NCBI RefSeq assembly: GCF_048773025.1
Contig: NC_133551.1
Location: 42,114,501 to 42,178,500, forward strand
Direction: 5' to 3'
DNA: 64,000 nucleotides
Source: Camelus bactrianus
Lineage: Eukaryota; Chordata; Mammalia; Artiodactyla; Camelidae
Below the pieces are notes generated by a model, which was given only the letters and a program-made list of their open reading frames with translations, had not been told where the DNA came from and did no database searches. Shown here one piece after another: positions 55,655 to 64,000 of the stretch. The first letter of the stretch is position 1, and every line of letters starts with the position of its first letter. The translations under genes and the position numbers were made by a program.

Positions 55655-56040
55655 GTTCTCTACCTTGCAGCCAGAATGATCTTTCTAAAACATGAGTCTA
55701 ACCCTGTCTTGCCCCACTCTGATGTCCTTCAGTGGCTCTGCATTGCCCTCAGATGAAGTCCATGCTCAACGTAAAATATAGAGCCTAATGATTTACCTCT
55801 AGCTTAGCCTGCCAGTTTTAACTACTGTCATTCCCCTCTCAAATTTTACAGTAGAGCCAAACGTAATTGCTTTCACACCTACAAGAACATTGCTTTCTCT
55901 TCTTCTTCTTTTTATTTATTTACTTTTTTTTTTTTTTTTTGCTTTCTCTTCTTTGACCTTTTGCATATGTAGGTAGTCAGCCTAGATAATCTTTTCTCTT
56001 TCATTCTTCTTTACTTGGCTAATACTTATTCATCCTTTAT
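55655..56040 (+). repeat. L2 LINE 3' region
   Basis: AATGATCTTTCTAAAACATG, CCTTCAGTGGCTCTGCATTG, CCCTCAGATGAAGTCCATGC, then a CTTTGACCTTTTGCATATG block. A short tail-only insertion at 55904-55938 interrupts it. Confidence 0.75.
55904..55938 (-). mobile_element. tail-only retroposed insert (35 bp)
   Basis: TTCTTTTTATTTATTTACTT followed by a T run, between perfect 14-bp copies of TTGCTTTCTCTTCT (55890-55903 and 55939-55952). It looks like the reverse complement of a SINE tail with no head, that is, an extremely 5'-truncated insertion. Confidence 0.75.
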
Positions 56041-56269
56041 TAATATACAGAAATGAAGGGTTTTCTTCTGTCCAGTTAGAATTTGGGAAATCTAAGCTCT
56101 GTTTCCATAGCAATGCTTTCTGGAGTCCTGAAAGTAATGATACTTTGAGGCTATTACTTGATAGCACCTTCATCTTTCAAGTGATGTATTGTGATTTTCT
56201 TGAGATTCTAATCATAATAGATATACAGCCTACAAGATCAAGTCTGAAAGTAATGAGAGTTGAGGGCTT

Positions 56270-56312
56270 TTTTTTAGTTGAAGTATAGTTGATTTACAAT
56301 GTTGTGCTAGTT
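56270..56312 (-). repeat. L1 3' terminus
   Basis: T run, then TAGTTGAAGTATAGTTGATT and TACAATGTTGTGCTAGTTT, the reverse complement of the cetartiodactyl L1 3' end. It joins ORF1 sequence directly. Confidence 0.85.
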
Positions 56313-56313
56313 T

Positions 56314-58415
56314 TTTCTGTTCTGTGGTAGTGATTTCCACTAATCTGTCTTCTAGCTCACTAATCTGTTCTTCTGCCTCATTTGGTCTATTCTTGGTTCC
56401 TTCTAGTGTGTTATTCATTTCAGTAATTGTATTCTTCAATTCTGTTTGGGCATACTTTGTATTTTCTAACTCTTTGCTAAGAACTTCTCCCTGTGCATCT
56501 ACACTCATTCTGAGTTCTCTGAGCATCTTCACCACCATTACTCTAAACTCTTTCTCAGATAGATTGCTTATCTCCTGATCACTTATTTCTTCTTCTGAGA
56601 TTTTATCTTGTGCCTTGGCCTGGAAGATATTCCTCTGCTGCGTCATATTGTCTAGATTTCCATTTGTATTTTTAGGTAGGTTAGTTATGTTTCTTGACCT
56701 TGGAGAGGTGACCCTCTGTGGGGGATGTCCTGTGCATCCCAGCAGTACACTCCCTTGTTGCCCAAGGACCAGGGTCCAGCTAGTCCCTGGGTAGAGTCTG
56801 GCCTGCGTTTGTGGATTCTTTCCACAGACCTTGGGATTGTTGTTTTTTCACTCTAATATCTGCCCCCTGGTGGATGAGGCTGGTCTAGAGGCTTCTGCAG
56901 GTTTCCTGGCAGGAGGAGACTGTGCCTGCCCACTTTTGGGTGGAGTTTGGTCCTGGTCCTCTAGTGGGTAAGGCCGTGTCTAGGGGCGTGTCTAGAGGTG
57001 GTTGTAGCTCAGGAAGCCTGCTGATGGGTGGGGCTACATTCCCACCCAGCATCTTGTTTGGCCTGAGGCTTTCCAGCACTTAAACCTACAGGCTGTTGGG
57101 TGGGGCTAGGTCTTGGTGCTAATGATCCAATCAAGATGTCAGCCTCCAGGAAAGCACATGTAAATGAACACTCCCCAAATGTCCAAGTGACCAGCTTTTA
57201 TGTGCCCAGGGTGAGCCACAACCACACCCTGTCTAACCAGGAGACCTTCCAAAACCAGCTGGTAGGTCTGGCCCAAGTTCCTATGAATTCACTGCCTCTG
57301 CCTTTGGACCCGATGTGCTGGAGATTCTGCGTATGCTTCCCAAGAAAGTAAAGTCTCTGTTTCCCCCAGTCCCATGCGGCTCCTGGAGTTCAGCTCCTCT
57401 AGCCTTCAAAACCAGATGTTCTGAGATCTCCTCCTCCCAATGTCAGAACACAGGGCTAGGGGGCTTGATGTGGGGCTCAGAACTCTCCTGTGGGAGGCCC
57501 TCTGTGACTTAATTATTTTTCAGCTTGTGGGTCACCCACCTGGTCAGGTATGGGGCCCGATTATATCTCGAGCACACCCCTCCTACCGTCCTGCTGAGAC
57601 AGGAGGGAAGGGGGCAGGGCACAGCCATTCAAGGAACGATAGCAATTAATACCAAAATGGTGGAAGATTCAACTCCCACTAGGCCTTGAGGATTGAGATG
57701 GTAGGAAGTTTGACTTCTATTAGACTTTGAGCTTCATTGCATGTTCATTGTAACATATTAGCATGATAAATAACATGCCCACAGGCTCCATGACAGTCCC
57801 AAGGCTAACCACAAAAGGTCAAAGAGTTGGTGGTGGCCCAATTCCTGGGAATCCCAGCCCCTTCCCCAGGGTAGTTGATATAGTCCTCCCACTTGTAAGC
57901 GTGAAGCTACCAAGACCTTAAAAACTGGCAGCACTACTCGTGGTGCCTCTCTTGCTCCCTCCTCTTCAGACACGACTCGCACTCTGTCTATGGAGTGTGT
58001 ACCTTCTTTTACTTTAACCTGAGCACCCAACCCCACACCACGTAGTCTTTCTCTTGCCTTTTGAAACAGCCTACACTCTATGCAGTATGTATCCCTCTAA
58101 ATAAATCTACCTTTACTCAACTGTGGCTCGCTCTTGAATTCTTTCCTGCACAAAGCCAAGGACCCACACATGGCAGGGCACATCCCAGGGGCTCCACCGA
58201 GACCTGGGACATGGCCCTCCTCACGCTTCACACCCGTTTTTCGTGCATCACTGCTGCGGTTCTCTCTTTATGTTTCCAGTTGAAGAAGATCTTTTTGGCT
58301 AGGTTCCAGTCTTTTTTTTTTTTTGATGGTTGTTTAGCAGTTAGTTGTGGTTTTGTTGTAGTTGCAGGGAGAGGCGAGCTCGTGGTCCTACTACCCTGCC
58401 ATCTTGACCAGAAAA
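56314..58415 (-). repeat. L1 5' UTR plus ORF1 N-terminal part (element A), interrupted by an LTR
   Basis: On the minus strand, 56646 down to about 56314 reads MTQQRNIFQAKAQDKISEEE, ISNLSEKEFRVMVVKMLREL and ELKNTITEMNNTLEGT, the start and coiled-coil region of ungulate L1 ORF1 protein. Upstream (higher coordinates) is 5' UTR with TAGACACGCCCCTAGACACG-type text. It ends at about 58413 with GTCAAGATGGCAGGG, the expected L1 5' start. ORF1 stops short at the 3'-end junction, so ORF2 is missing. An LTR occupies 57595-58250. Confidence 0.85.
57595..58250 (+). mobile_element. solo LTR (class I-like) inside an L1 5' UTR
   Basis: Begins TGAGACAGGAGGG and ends CGTGCATCA, with CTGC on both sides (57591-57594 and 58251-58254), a 4-bp target-site duplication that fits gammaretrovirus-like elements. 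AATAAA lies at 58100-58105, followed by a GCTCGCTCTTGAATTCTTTC end typical of class I U5. About 656 bp. Removing it rejoins normal L1 5' UTR text. No internal viral region, so a solo-LTR fossil. The exact ends and 4-bp repeat suggest middling age. Confidence 0.82.
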
Positions 58416-60722
58416 TTGTTTGCCTATTTTATACAGAGTAGTATGTATATGTTAATCTCAAATTCCTAATTTATCCCTCCCTCTCATTTCGCCTTTGATA
58501 ACCATAAGTTTGTTTTCTATGTCTGTGAGTCTGTTTCTGTTTTGTAAATAAGTTCATTTGTATCATTCTTTAAAGATTTCACATATAAGTGAAATATGAT
58601 TGTTGTCTTTCTCTGACTTACTTCACTTAGTATGATAATCTCTAGGTCCATCCACGTTGTTGCAAATGATATTACTTCATTCTTCTTTATTGCTGAGTAA
58701 TATTCCACTATATATTTATATATATCACATCTTCTTTATCCATTAACCTGTTGATGAGTATTTAGGTTGTCTTGGCTATTGTAAATAGTGCTTCTGTGAA
58801 GATTCAGGTGCATGTATCTTTTTTAGTTGGAGTTTTCTCTGGATATATGTCCAGGAGTGGGATTGCTGGATCATATGGTTTTTAGTTTTTTAAGAAATCT
58901 CCATAGTGTTCTCCATAGTGGCTGTACCAATTTATATTCCCACCAATGGTGTAAGAGTGTATCTTTTCTTCACACCCTCTCCAGAATTTATTATTTATAG
59001 AATTTTTGATAATGGCCATTCTGACTAGTGTGAGGTGATAGCTCATTGTAGTGCTGACTTGCATTTCTCTAAATATTAATGATGTTGAGCATCTTTTCAT
59101 ATGCCTATTGGCCATCTATATGTCTTCTTCAGAGAAATGTCTGTTTAGATCTTCTGCCCATTTTTTGATTGGGTTGTTTTTTTTTTTTTGATATTAAGCT
59201 GTATGAGCTGTTTGTGTATTTTGGAAATTAATCCCCTGTTGGTCTCCTTGTTTGCAAATATTTTCTCCTATTCCAAAGGTTGCCTTCTATTTTGTTTATG
59301 GTTCTTTGCTGGGCAAAAGCTTTTAAGTTTAGTTAGGTTCTATTTGTTTATTTTTGTTTTTATTTCCATTACTCTAGGAGACAGATCGAAAAAAATATTG
59401 CTGTAATTTATATCAAACAGTGTTCTGCCTATGTTTTCCCCTAGGAGTTTTATAGTATCTGGTCTTACATTTAGGCCTTTAATCCATTTTGAGTTTATTT
59501 TTGGATATGGTATTAGAGAATGTTCTAATTTCATTCTTTTACATGTCCAGTTTTCCCAGCACCAATTATTGAAGAGACGATCTTTTCTCCATTGTATATT
59601 CTTGCCTCATTGCTTTGTAGATTAATTAACCATCAATGCGTGGGTTTATTTTTAGACTTTCTATCCTGTTCTGTTGATCTATGTGTCTATTTTTATATCA
59701 GTACCATACTCTTTTGATTACTGTAGCTTTGAAGTCAGGGAGTGTGATTCCTCCAGCTCCATTCTTCCTTTTCAAGATTGTTTTGGATATTTGAGGTCTT
59801 TTGTGTTTCCATACAAATTAAAAAATTTCTTGTTCCAGTTCTGTGAAAAAAGCCATTAGTAATTTGATAGGGATTGCACTGAATCTGTATATTGCCTGTA
59901 AAATGGTAATATGACCATTTTAACAGTATTGATTCTGCTAATCTAAGAACATAGTATATATTTTCATCTGTGTCATCTTCAGTTTCTTTCATCAGTGTCT
60001 TATGGTTTCTGGAATATAGGCCTTTTGTCTCCTTAAGGAGGTTTATTCTCTGGTATTTTATTTTTGATGTGATGGTAAATGAGACTATTTTCTTAATTTC
60101 TCTTTCTGATATTTCATTGTTAGTGTGTAAAACACAACAGATTTCTGTGTATTAATTTCATGTTCTGCAACTTTATCAAATTCATTGGTGAGCTCTAATA
60201 GTTTTCTGGTAGCATCTTTAGTATTTTCTATGTATAGTGTCATGTCATCTGCAAACAGTGACAGTTTTACTACCTCTTTTCCAATTTGAATTCCTTTTAT
60301 TTCTTTTTTTCTCTGACTGCTGTGGTTAGGACTTCCAAAACTATGTTGAATAGAAGTGGCGTTAGTGGGCATCCTTGTCTTGTGCCTGATCTTAGAAGAA
60401 ATGCTTTCAGTTTTTCACTGTTGAGTATGATGTTAGCTGTGGGTTTGTCACATATGGCTTTTATTATGTTCCCTCTATGCCCGCTTTCTGGAGAGTCTTT
60501 ATCATAAAAGGATGTTGAATTAAAAATACTTTTTCTTCTAATGGAGGTACTGGGGATTGAACACAGGACCTCACATATGCTAACCAGGCACTTTACCACT
60601 GAGCTATACCCCCACCCCCAAGGATGCTGAATTTTATCAAAAGCTTTTTCTACATCTATTGAGATTATCATATGGTTTTTATTCTTCGATCTGTTAATGT
60701 GGTGTATCACATTGATTGATTT
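58416..60722 (-). repeat. L1 ORF2 and 3' UTR (element B)
   Basis: Minus-strand frames give the ORF2 C-terminus ([40 protein letters not shown]) and reverse transcriptase motifs: motif A in [16 protein letters not shown], motif B in [20 protein letters not shown], and the catalytic LSLFADDMTLYIENT. These lie in different short frames with stops and shifts, so it is dead. A SINE sits between motif A and motif B. The endonuclease domain is absent; at about 60722 the text switches to L1 5' UTR. Confidence 0.9.
60522..60619 (-). mobile_element. Vic-1-type tRNA-Ala SINE, copy 7, nested in L1 ORF2
   Basis: Reverse complement with head CCAGGCACTTTACCACTGAG, GATTGAACACAGGACC (B box) and a short tail. 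It lacks the CCTAATTACC body seen in other copies. Duplication AAGGATGTTGAATT (60508-60521) and AAGGATGCTGAATT (60620-60633), one mismatch. It splits the L1 reverse transcriptase frame just after DKIQHP. Confidence 0.92.
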
Positions 60723-61028
60723 GCGAATATTTTATTGGCAGAGCCACATCTAGGGGGCATGTCTAGAGGTGGATGTGCCTCAGGAAGCCTTTAGGCAGCC
60801 TGTCTGCTGATAGGTGGGCCTGTGTTCCCTCCCAGTTAGTTGTTTGGCCTGAGGTGTCCCAGCACTGTAGCCTACAGGCTGTTGGGTGAGACCAGGTCTT
60901 GGTGCTAAATATCCAAGCAAGATGTCAGACTCCAATAGCGTTCATGCAGATAAATCCTCCCTGGTTTGTCTGCCATTGTGTCTATGTCCCCAGGATGAGC
61001 CACAGCCAGCCCCACGCCTCATCTGGAG
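60723..61028 (-). repeat. L1 5' UTR segment, first part
   Basis: Matches the element A 5' UTR (TGTCTAGAGGTGGATGTGCC, CTGATAGGTGGGCCTGTGTT, TGTTTGGCCTGAGGTGTCCC, TACAGGCTGTTGGGTGAGAC). It joins ORF2 text directly, so either an internally deleted element or two elements are placed side by side. Confidence 0.8.
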
Positions 61029-61637
61029 TGTGGATTCGTCACAAGTTGTGGGTTCTGGCCAACAGAAGTCCCACTGAGGCAGAATGAGTTACTCAACACT
61101 CTGGGGAAAAGTCAAGAGAGCGAGAGGGAGTCGGGCGCTAACTCCACGAGCCTCTCAGATCTCTCATATTTATTGAGTACAGTTGAAGCAGGAATTTAGG
61201 GAAGGACGGGGTGGGATCACAATGAGTACAAAGGCTTTGTTTATTGTTGGTGTTTGGCTCAAGGTCAGAGGACCCTTTTTGGTGAATCATAATCGTGTTG
61301 AGCCTTTCAGCTTATCAGGGTGGAACATATGAGAATCAGCTGCTTGACAAGATTTTCTTGGACTGTGCCTGTCTTAGGTTGCCCCCTCAGGGGGTCTTAC
61401 CCGTCATTGGCTAACCAGCCTTCTCACCTCTGAGTCTGCAGCTTTCTATAAGTTGTTTACCATTCCAGCCCAAGGCTGTGTTGGGCATAGAAGACTAACG
61501 CCAGGCACGCCCAGCGTTTATAGCCGGGGGCCTGGGTCATTGCTAAAACCTCAAGGCAGTTACTAAGCACATCTTCTTTAAGGAGATAAGTGGCTGGGAT
61601 CTGTTACAATTTGTTAACCCAATCATGGGCTCCCACA
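61029..61637 (-). mobile_element. solo LTR (class II-like) inside an L1 5' UTR
   Basis: On the minus strand it begins TGTGGGAGCCCATGATTGGG and ends GACGAATCCACA, a 609-bp TG...CA unit. CTGGAG lies on both sides (61023-61028 and 61638-61643), a 6-bp target-site duplication typical of betaretrovirus-like (ERV2) elements. The polyadenylation signal reads as TTTATT at 61169-61174 on the plus strand, within text (GAGAGATCTGAGAGGCTC on the minus) reminiscent of class II LTRs. Solo-LTR fossil, opposite in direction to the one at 57595. Confidence 0.85.
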
Positions 61638-61702
61638 CTGGAGAAAGTCCAAGGTTAGCAGGTATGTCTGGCTCAGGCTTCTATGAAGTTACTGTTTTGT
61701 TA
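61638..61702 (-). repeat. L1 5' UTR segment, second part
   Basis: GGTATGTCTGGCTCAGGCTT then CTATGAAGTTACTG aligns with GGTAGGTCTGGCCCAAGTTC at 57260 in element A, so it continues the 5' UTR cut by the LTR. Confidence 0.75.
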
Positions 61703-62490
61703 AAAAAATTTTTGTTATTGAAGTATATTTGGATTTACGATGTTGTGTTAGTTTTAGGTGTACAGCAAAGTGAATCAGTTCTATACATATACATACATAC
61801 ATATATATATGTATACATATGTTCTTTTCAAGATTCTTCTCCATTACAGGTTATTATAAGATATTGAATATAGTTCCCTGTGCTATATGGTAGGTCTTTG
61901 TTGTTTGTCTGTTTTATATACAGTAGTGTAAATATCTTAATTCCAAATTCCTAATTTATCCCTCCCCTTCATTTCCCCTTTGATAACCATAAGTTTGTTT
62001 TTTATGCCTGTGAATCTGTTTCTGGTTTGTAAATAAGTTAACTTGCATCATTTTTTTTAAGATTTCACATATAAGTGATATAATATGACTGTTGTCTTTC
62101 TCTGACTTACTTCACTTAGTATGATAATCTCTAGGTCCATCCATGTTGTTGCAAATGGCATTGCTTCATTCTTTTTTATGGCTGAGTAATATTCCACTAT
62201 ATATTATATATTATATGATGTATATATATCTCACATCTTTATCCATTCATCTGTTGATGGGTATTTAGGTTACTCCCATATCTTGGCTATTGTAAATAGG
62301 GCTGCTATAAACATTGGGGTGCATGTATCCAGATATATGTCCAGGAGTGGGATTGCTGGATCATATGGTAACTCTATTTTTAGTTTTTTAAGGAACCTGA
62401 TCCATACTGTTTTCCATAGTGGCTGCACCAATTTAAATTCCCACCAACAGTGTGGGAGGGTTCACTTTTCTCCACACCTTCTTGAGAGTT
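61703..62490 (-). repeat. L1 3' UTR and ORF2 C-terminal end (element C)
   Basis: Starts with the 3' terminus (TTATTGAAGTATATTTGGAT, ACGATGTTGTGTTAGTTTTA), passes ATTCCACTATATATTATATA and reaches GTTCACTTTTCTCCACACCT. This parallels element B at 58430-58980, so it is a separate 5'-truncated copy. An AT repeat sits at about 61783-61820. Confidence 0.88.
61783..61820. repeat. TACATA/AT simple repeat
   Basis: ATACATATACATACATACAT followed by ATATATATGTATACATATG inside the L1 3' UTR. Confidence 0.85.
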
Positions 62491-62633
62491 AAGTATTTAA
62501 TGAGCTTACCCAAATATATCTTCAAAGTGATCCTCTGAGAACAATAGAAGCCTAATCTACATCCTTCAAATCCTGGGATGCTAAGTTGACTTCTAGGAGT
62601 CCTATTTGTATGTAGACCCAATGAGCTTCTTGG
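62491..62633. other. short unassigned stretch between L1 and SINE
   Basis: No feature recognised apart from the left copy of the SINE target-site duplication at 62617-62633. Confidence 0.5.
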
Positions 62634-62782
62634 TTTCTGATTTAAAAAAAAATTTTTTTTTTAGCAGGGAGGGAGAGGTAATTAGGTCTATTTATTTATG
62701 TTTAGAGGAGGTATTGGGGATTGAACCAGGACCTCGTGCATGCTAAGCATGTGCTCTACCACTTGAGCTACACCTTCCCCCT
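62634..62782 (-). mobile_element. Vic-1-type tRNA-Ala SINE, copy 8
   Basis: Reverse complement, full: T-rich tail, GAGGTAATTAGGTCTATTTA, GGGGATTGAACCAGGACC, GCATGCTAAGCATGTGCTCT, ACCACTTGAGCTACACC. Perfect 17-bp duplication CCCAATGAGCTTCTTGG at 62617-62633 and 62783-62799, the longest in the window. Confidence 0.96.
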
Positions 62783-62799
62783 CCCAATGAGCTTCTTGG

Positions 62800-63265
62800 A
62801 AAAATGATTAGTACACCTTTTACAGCAAAGTTGTAGACAAGAACTGCCTCTGTTCTCTGGACTGAAGAAGGTAAAGAAAATAAAGTGTATTAAAGATTTT
62901 CTCTCATAACTGTATAGTCATCTTCTCCAAGTAGAAGCAAAATTTACATTATTAAATAATATCTATTGAAAGCTCCTTTGCCCATCTGACTCTTTGAAAA
63001 ACAGAAATCAACCAACCAAACAAAGACCCAAAAGCTCTCATCATGGAGAAATACAAGCAGTAGTTTAAGGGGAGATAGGATTTATTCTGTCAAGACTTAG
63101 ACTGAAAGACTATTCTTTATATCCTAAAGTCCAAAATTCCTCTTCAAGGACAGGGCATACATTCTTACGTGTCTACCTCCACCTTGTGGTTAAACAAAAA
63201 AAATCACCCACTCTCCGTCAACTAGAGTTAGTCATCAGGCTCTTTACACTTGTGAACCATTCCTG
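62800..63265. other. sequence without assignable features
   Basis: AT-rich, with no repeat family or gene recognised. Confidence 0.4.
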
Positions 63266-63269
63266 ATAA

Positions 63270-63470
63270 CGTATTTGGGGCCAGACTCTGTATAAAGCAC
63301 TATGCAAGAATTATGGCATTTAATCCTCAAAACAACACTATGGAGGATGTACTTTACAGATGGAAAACCAAGGTTAAGAGAATTTACCAGAATTTAGGAC
63401 TTGCCAAAGATCATAAAGGTGGCAGTCAGGACTTGAACCAGCCCCTTCTAGGCCTTTCCTTTCTGTCATA
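63270..63470 (-). repeat. MIR SINE
   Basis: GGCATTTAATCCTCAAAACA, GATCATAAAGGTGGCAGTCA, GGACTTGAACCAGCCCC. Confidence 0.78.
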
Positions 63471-63689
63471 ACTCTCTGCTTATAAACTAACGCACACATA
63501 TATAATGTTTTTTTCCCTTTACAACACAGATGTAAACACATATCTTTTTTTAATCCTCTACTGCAGGGATTTACATTTTCAAGGCAGTCCATAAGAAATG
63601 GATGATCCAAAGGAACAAATTAATGTTTAAATCACAAGCGTTAGATTAGGGTTTTAGGCCCTAGGATTAGCTATTGTTGGTGAAAAAAT

Positions 63690-63830
63690 GGTATATTGTA
63701 AAAGCCAAGAGCTTTTCAATAGGACCTAAGTTTGAATACCTGCTGTGCCACTTACTAGCTGTGTGTCTTTGGGCAAGTTACTTAACGTCACTAGTCTTAT
63801 TTCCCTTACTTATTGAATTAAGAGCCAATG
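63690..63830 (+). repeat. MIR SINE
   Basis: CCTAAGTTTGAATACCTGCT, GTGCCACTTACTAGCTGTGT, GTCTTTGGGCAAGTTACTTA. Well preserved middle part. Confidence 0.88.
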
Positions 63831-64000
63831 GACTCAGATAATGCTAATTTTTATCAATGAAACACTGGCTTATTTTTCATAGAAACTAATTTCTAAAAGT
63901 TAAAAATCTATCAATATACAAAGTGTCCCATTGGAATCTGATGATTTTTTTTTAGTAGATGGAAGAACTATTCACATCATGAGTTAAGATGTTAAAGTGC

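Noticed and set aside
56230-56646. 138-codon coiled-coil frame on the minus strand that could look like a novel host protein
   Set aside because: Sequence is the N-terminal part of L1 ORF1 protein, cut at an L1 3'-end junction. Not a host gene.
58061-58441. 126-codon frame near the LTR
   Set aside because: Runs across the LTR end and L1 5' UTR in a frame without viral or host protein similarity.
60297-60710. 137-codon frame with reverse transcriptase motifs, possibly a new retroelement or a domesticated reverse transcriptase
   Set aside because: It is L1 ORF2 with an in-frame reading through an inserted SINE. The catalytic FADD lies in another frame, so it is a dead LINE.
44920-64000. Start of the next gene downstream (NRDC is the neighbour I recall in human)
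   Set aside because: No CpG-rich promoter, first exon or recognisable NRDC coding text appears before the window ends.

Overview
This is mammalian nuclear DNA, almost certainly from a camelid (camel, llama, alpaca or vicuna). The best marker is eight copies of a tRNA-Ala-derived SINE of the Vic-1 type. Each has A-box and B-box promoter remnants, an AGC-like anticodon loop in most copies, and a CCTAATTACC-type 3' body ending in an A-rich tail. This family is known from camelids and differs from the SINEs of ruminants and pigs. Old MIR and L2 copies, L1 pieces with cetartiodactyl-type 3' ends and solo LTRs fit the same picture.

The only gene I can support is the 3' half of RAB3B, on the plus strand. 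Exon 3 (20627-20745), exon 4 (23627-23751) and the coding part of exon 5 (34491-34678) have intact GT/AG boundaries and matching phases. Together they encode about residues 77 to 219 of the 219-residue small GTPase. They carry the DTAGQ (G3), NKCD (G4) and SAK (G5) motifs and a C-terminal Cys-Ser-Cys prenylation signal. The P-loop exon (exon 2) is not in the window, so bases 1-20626 are the 3' part of intron 2. Intron 3 is 2,881 bp and intron 4 is 10,739 bp. The stop codon is at 34676-34678. The 3' UTR starts there; the first AATAAA is at 34964, and further signals up to about 44.9 kb leave room for the very long 3' UTR I recall for human RAB3B.

Everything else is intronic, UTR or intergenic sequence built mostly from repeats of different ages. 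Positions 1-20.6 kb hold MIR and L2 remnants, old L1-type pieces, three Vic-1 SINEs and a class I-like solo LTR (11950-12653) inserted in a MIR. The introns between exons 3 and 5 hold old repeats, an L1 3' end that splits a MIR, one SINE, a long pyrimidine tract, and a strong TG/CA hairpin 12 nt past the exon 4 donor. Positions 35-50 kb have scattered MIR and L2, two SINEs, a MaLR-type LTR and a MER2-like DNA transposon inserted in a MIR. Positions 50-62.5 kb are a LINE-rich block dominated by minus-strand L1 pieces. Two solo LTRs, each with exact target-site duplications, sit in L1 5' UTR sequence, and a Vic-1 SINE sits in an L1 reverse transcriptase region.

I saw no CRISPR array, bacterial gene, intact mobile-element protein or convincing new gene system. 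The long open frames outside the RAB3B exons are chance frames or repeat fragments. The observations most worth a second look are the nested-insertion chronology at 56-62 kb, the hairpin by the exon 4 donor, a 35-bp tail-only retroposition at 55904, and the question of RAB3B 3' UTR length.
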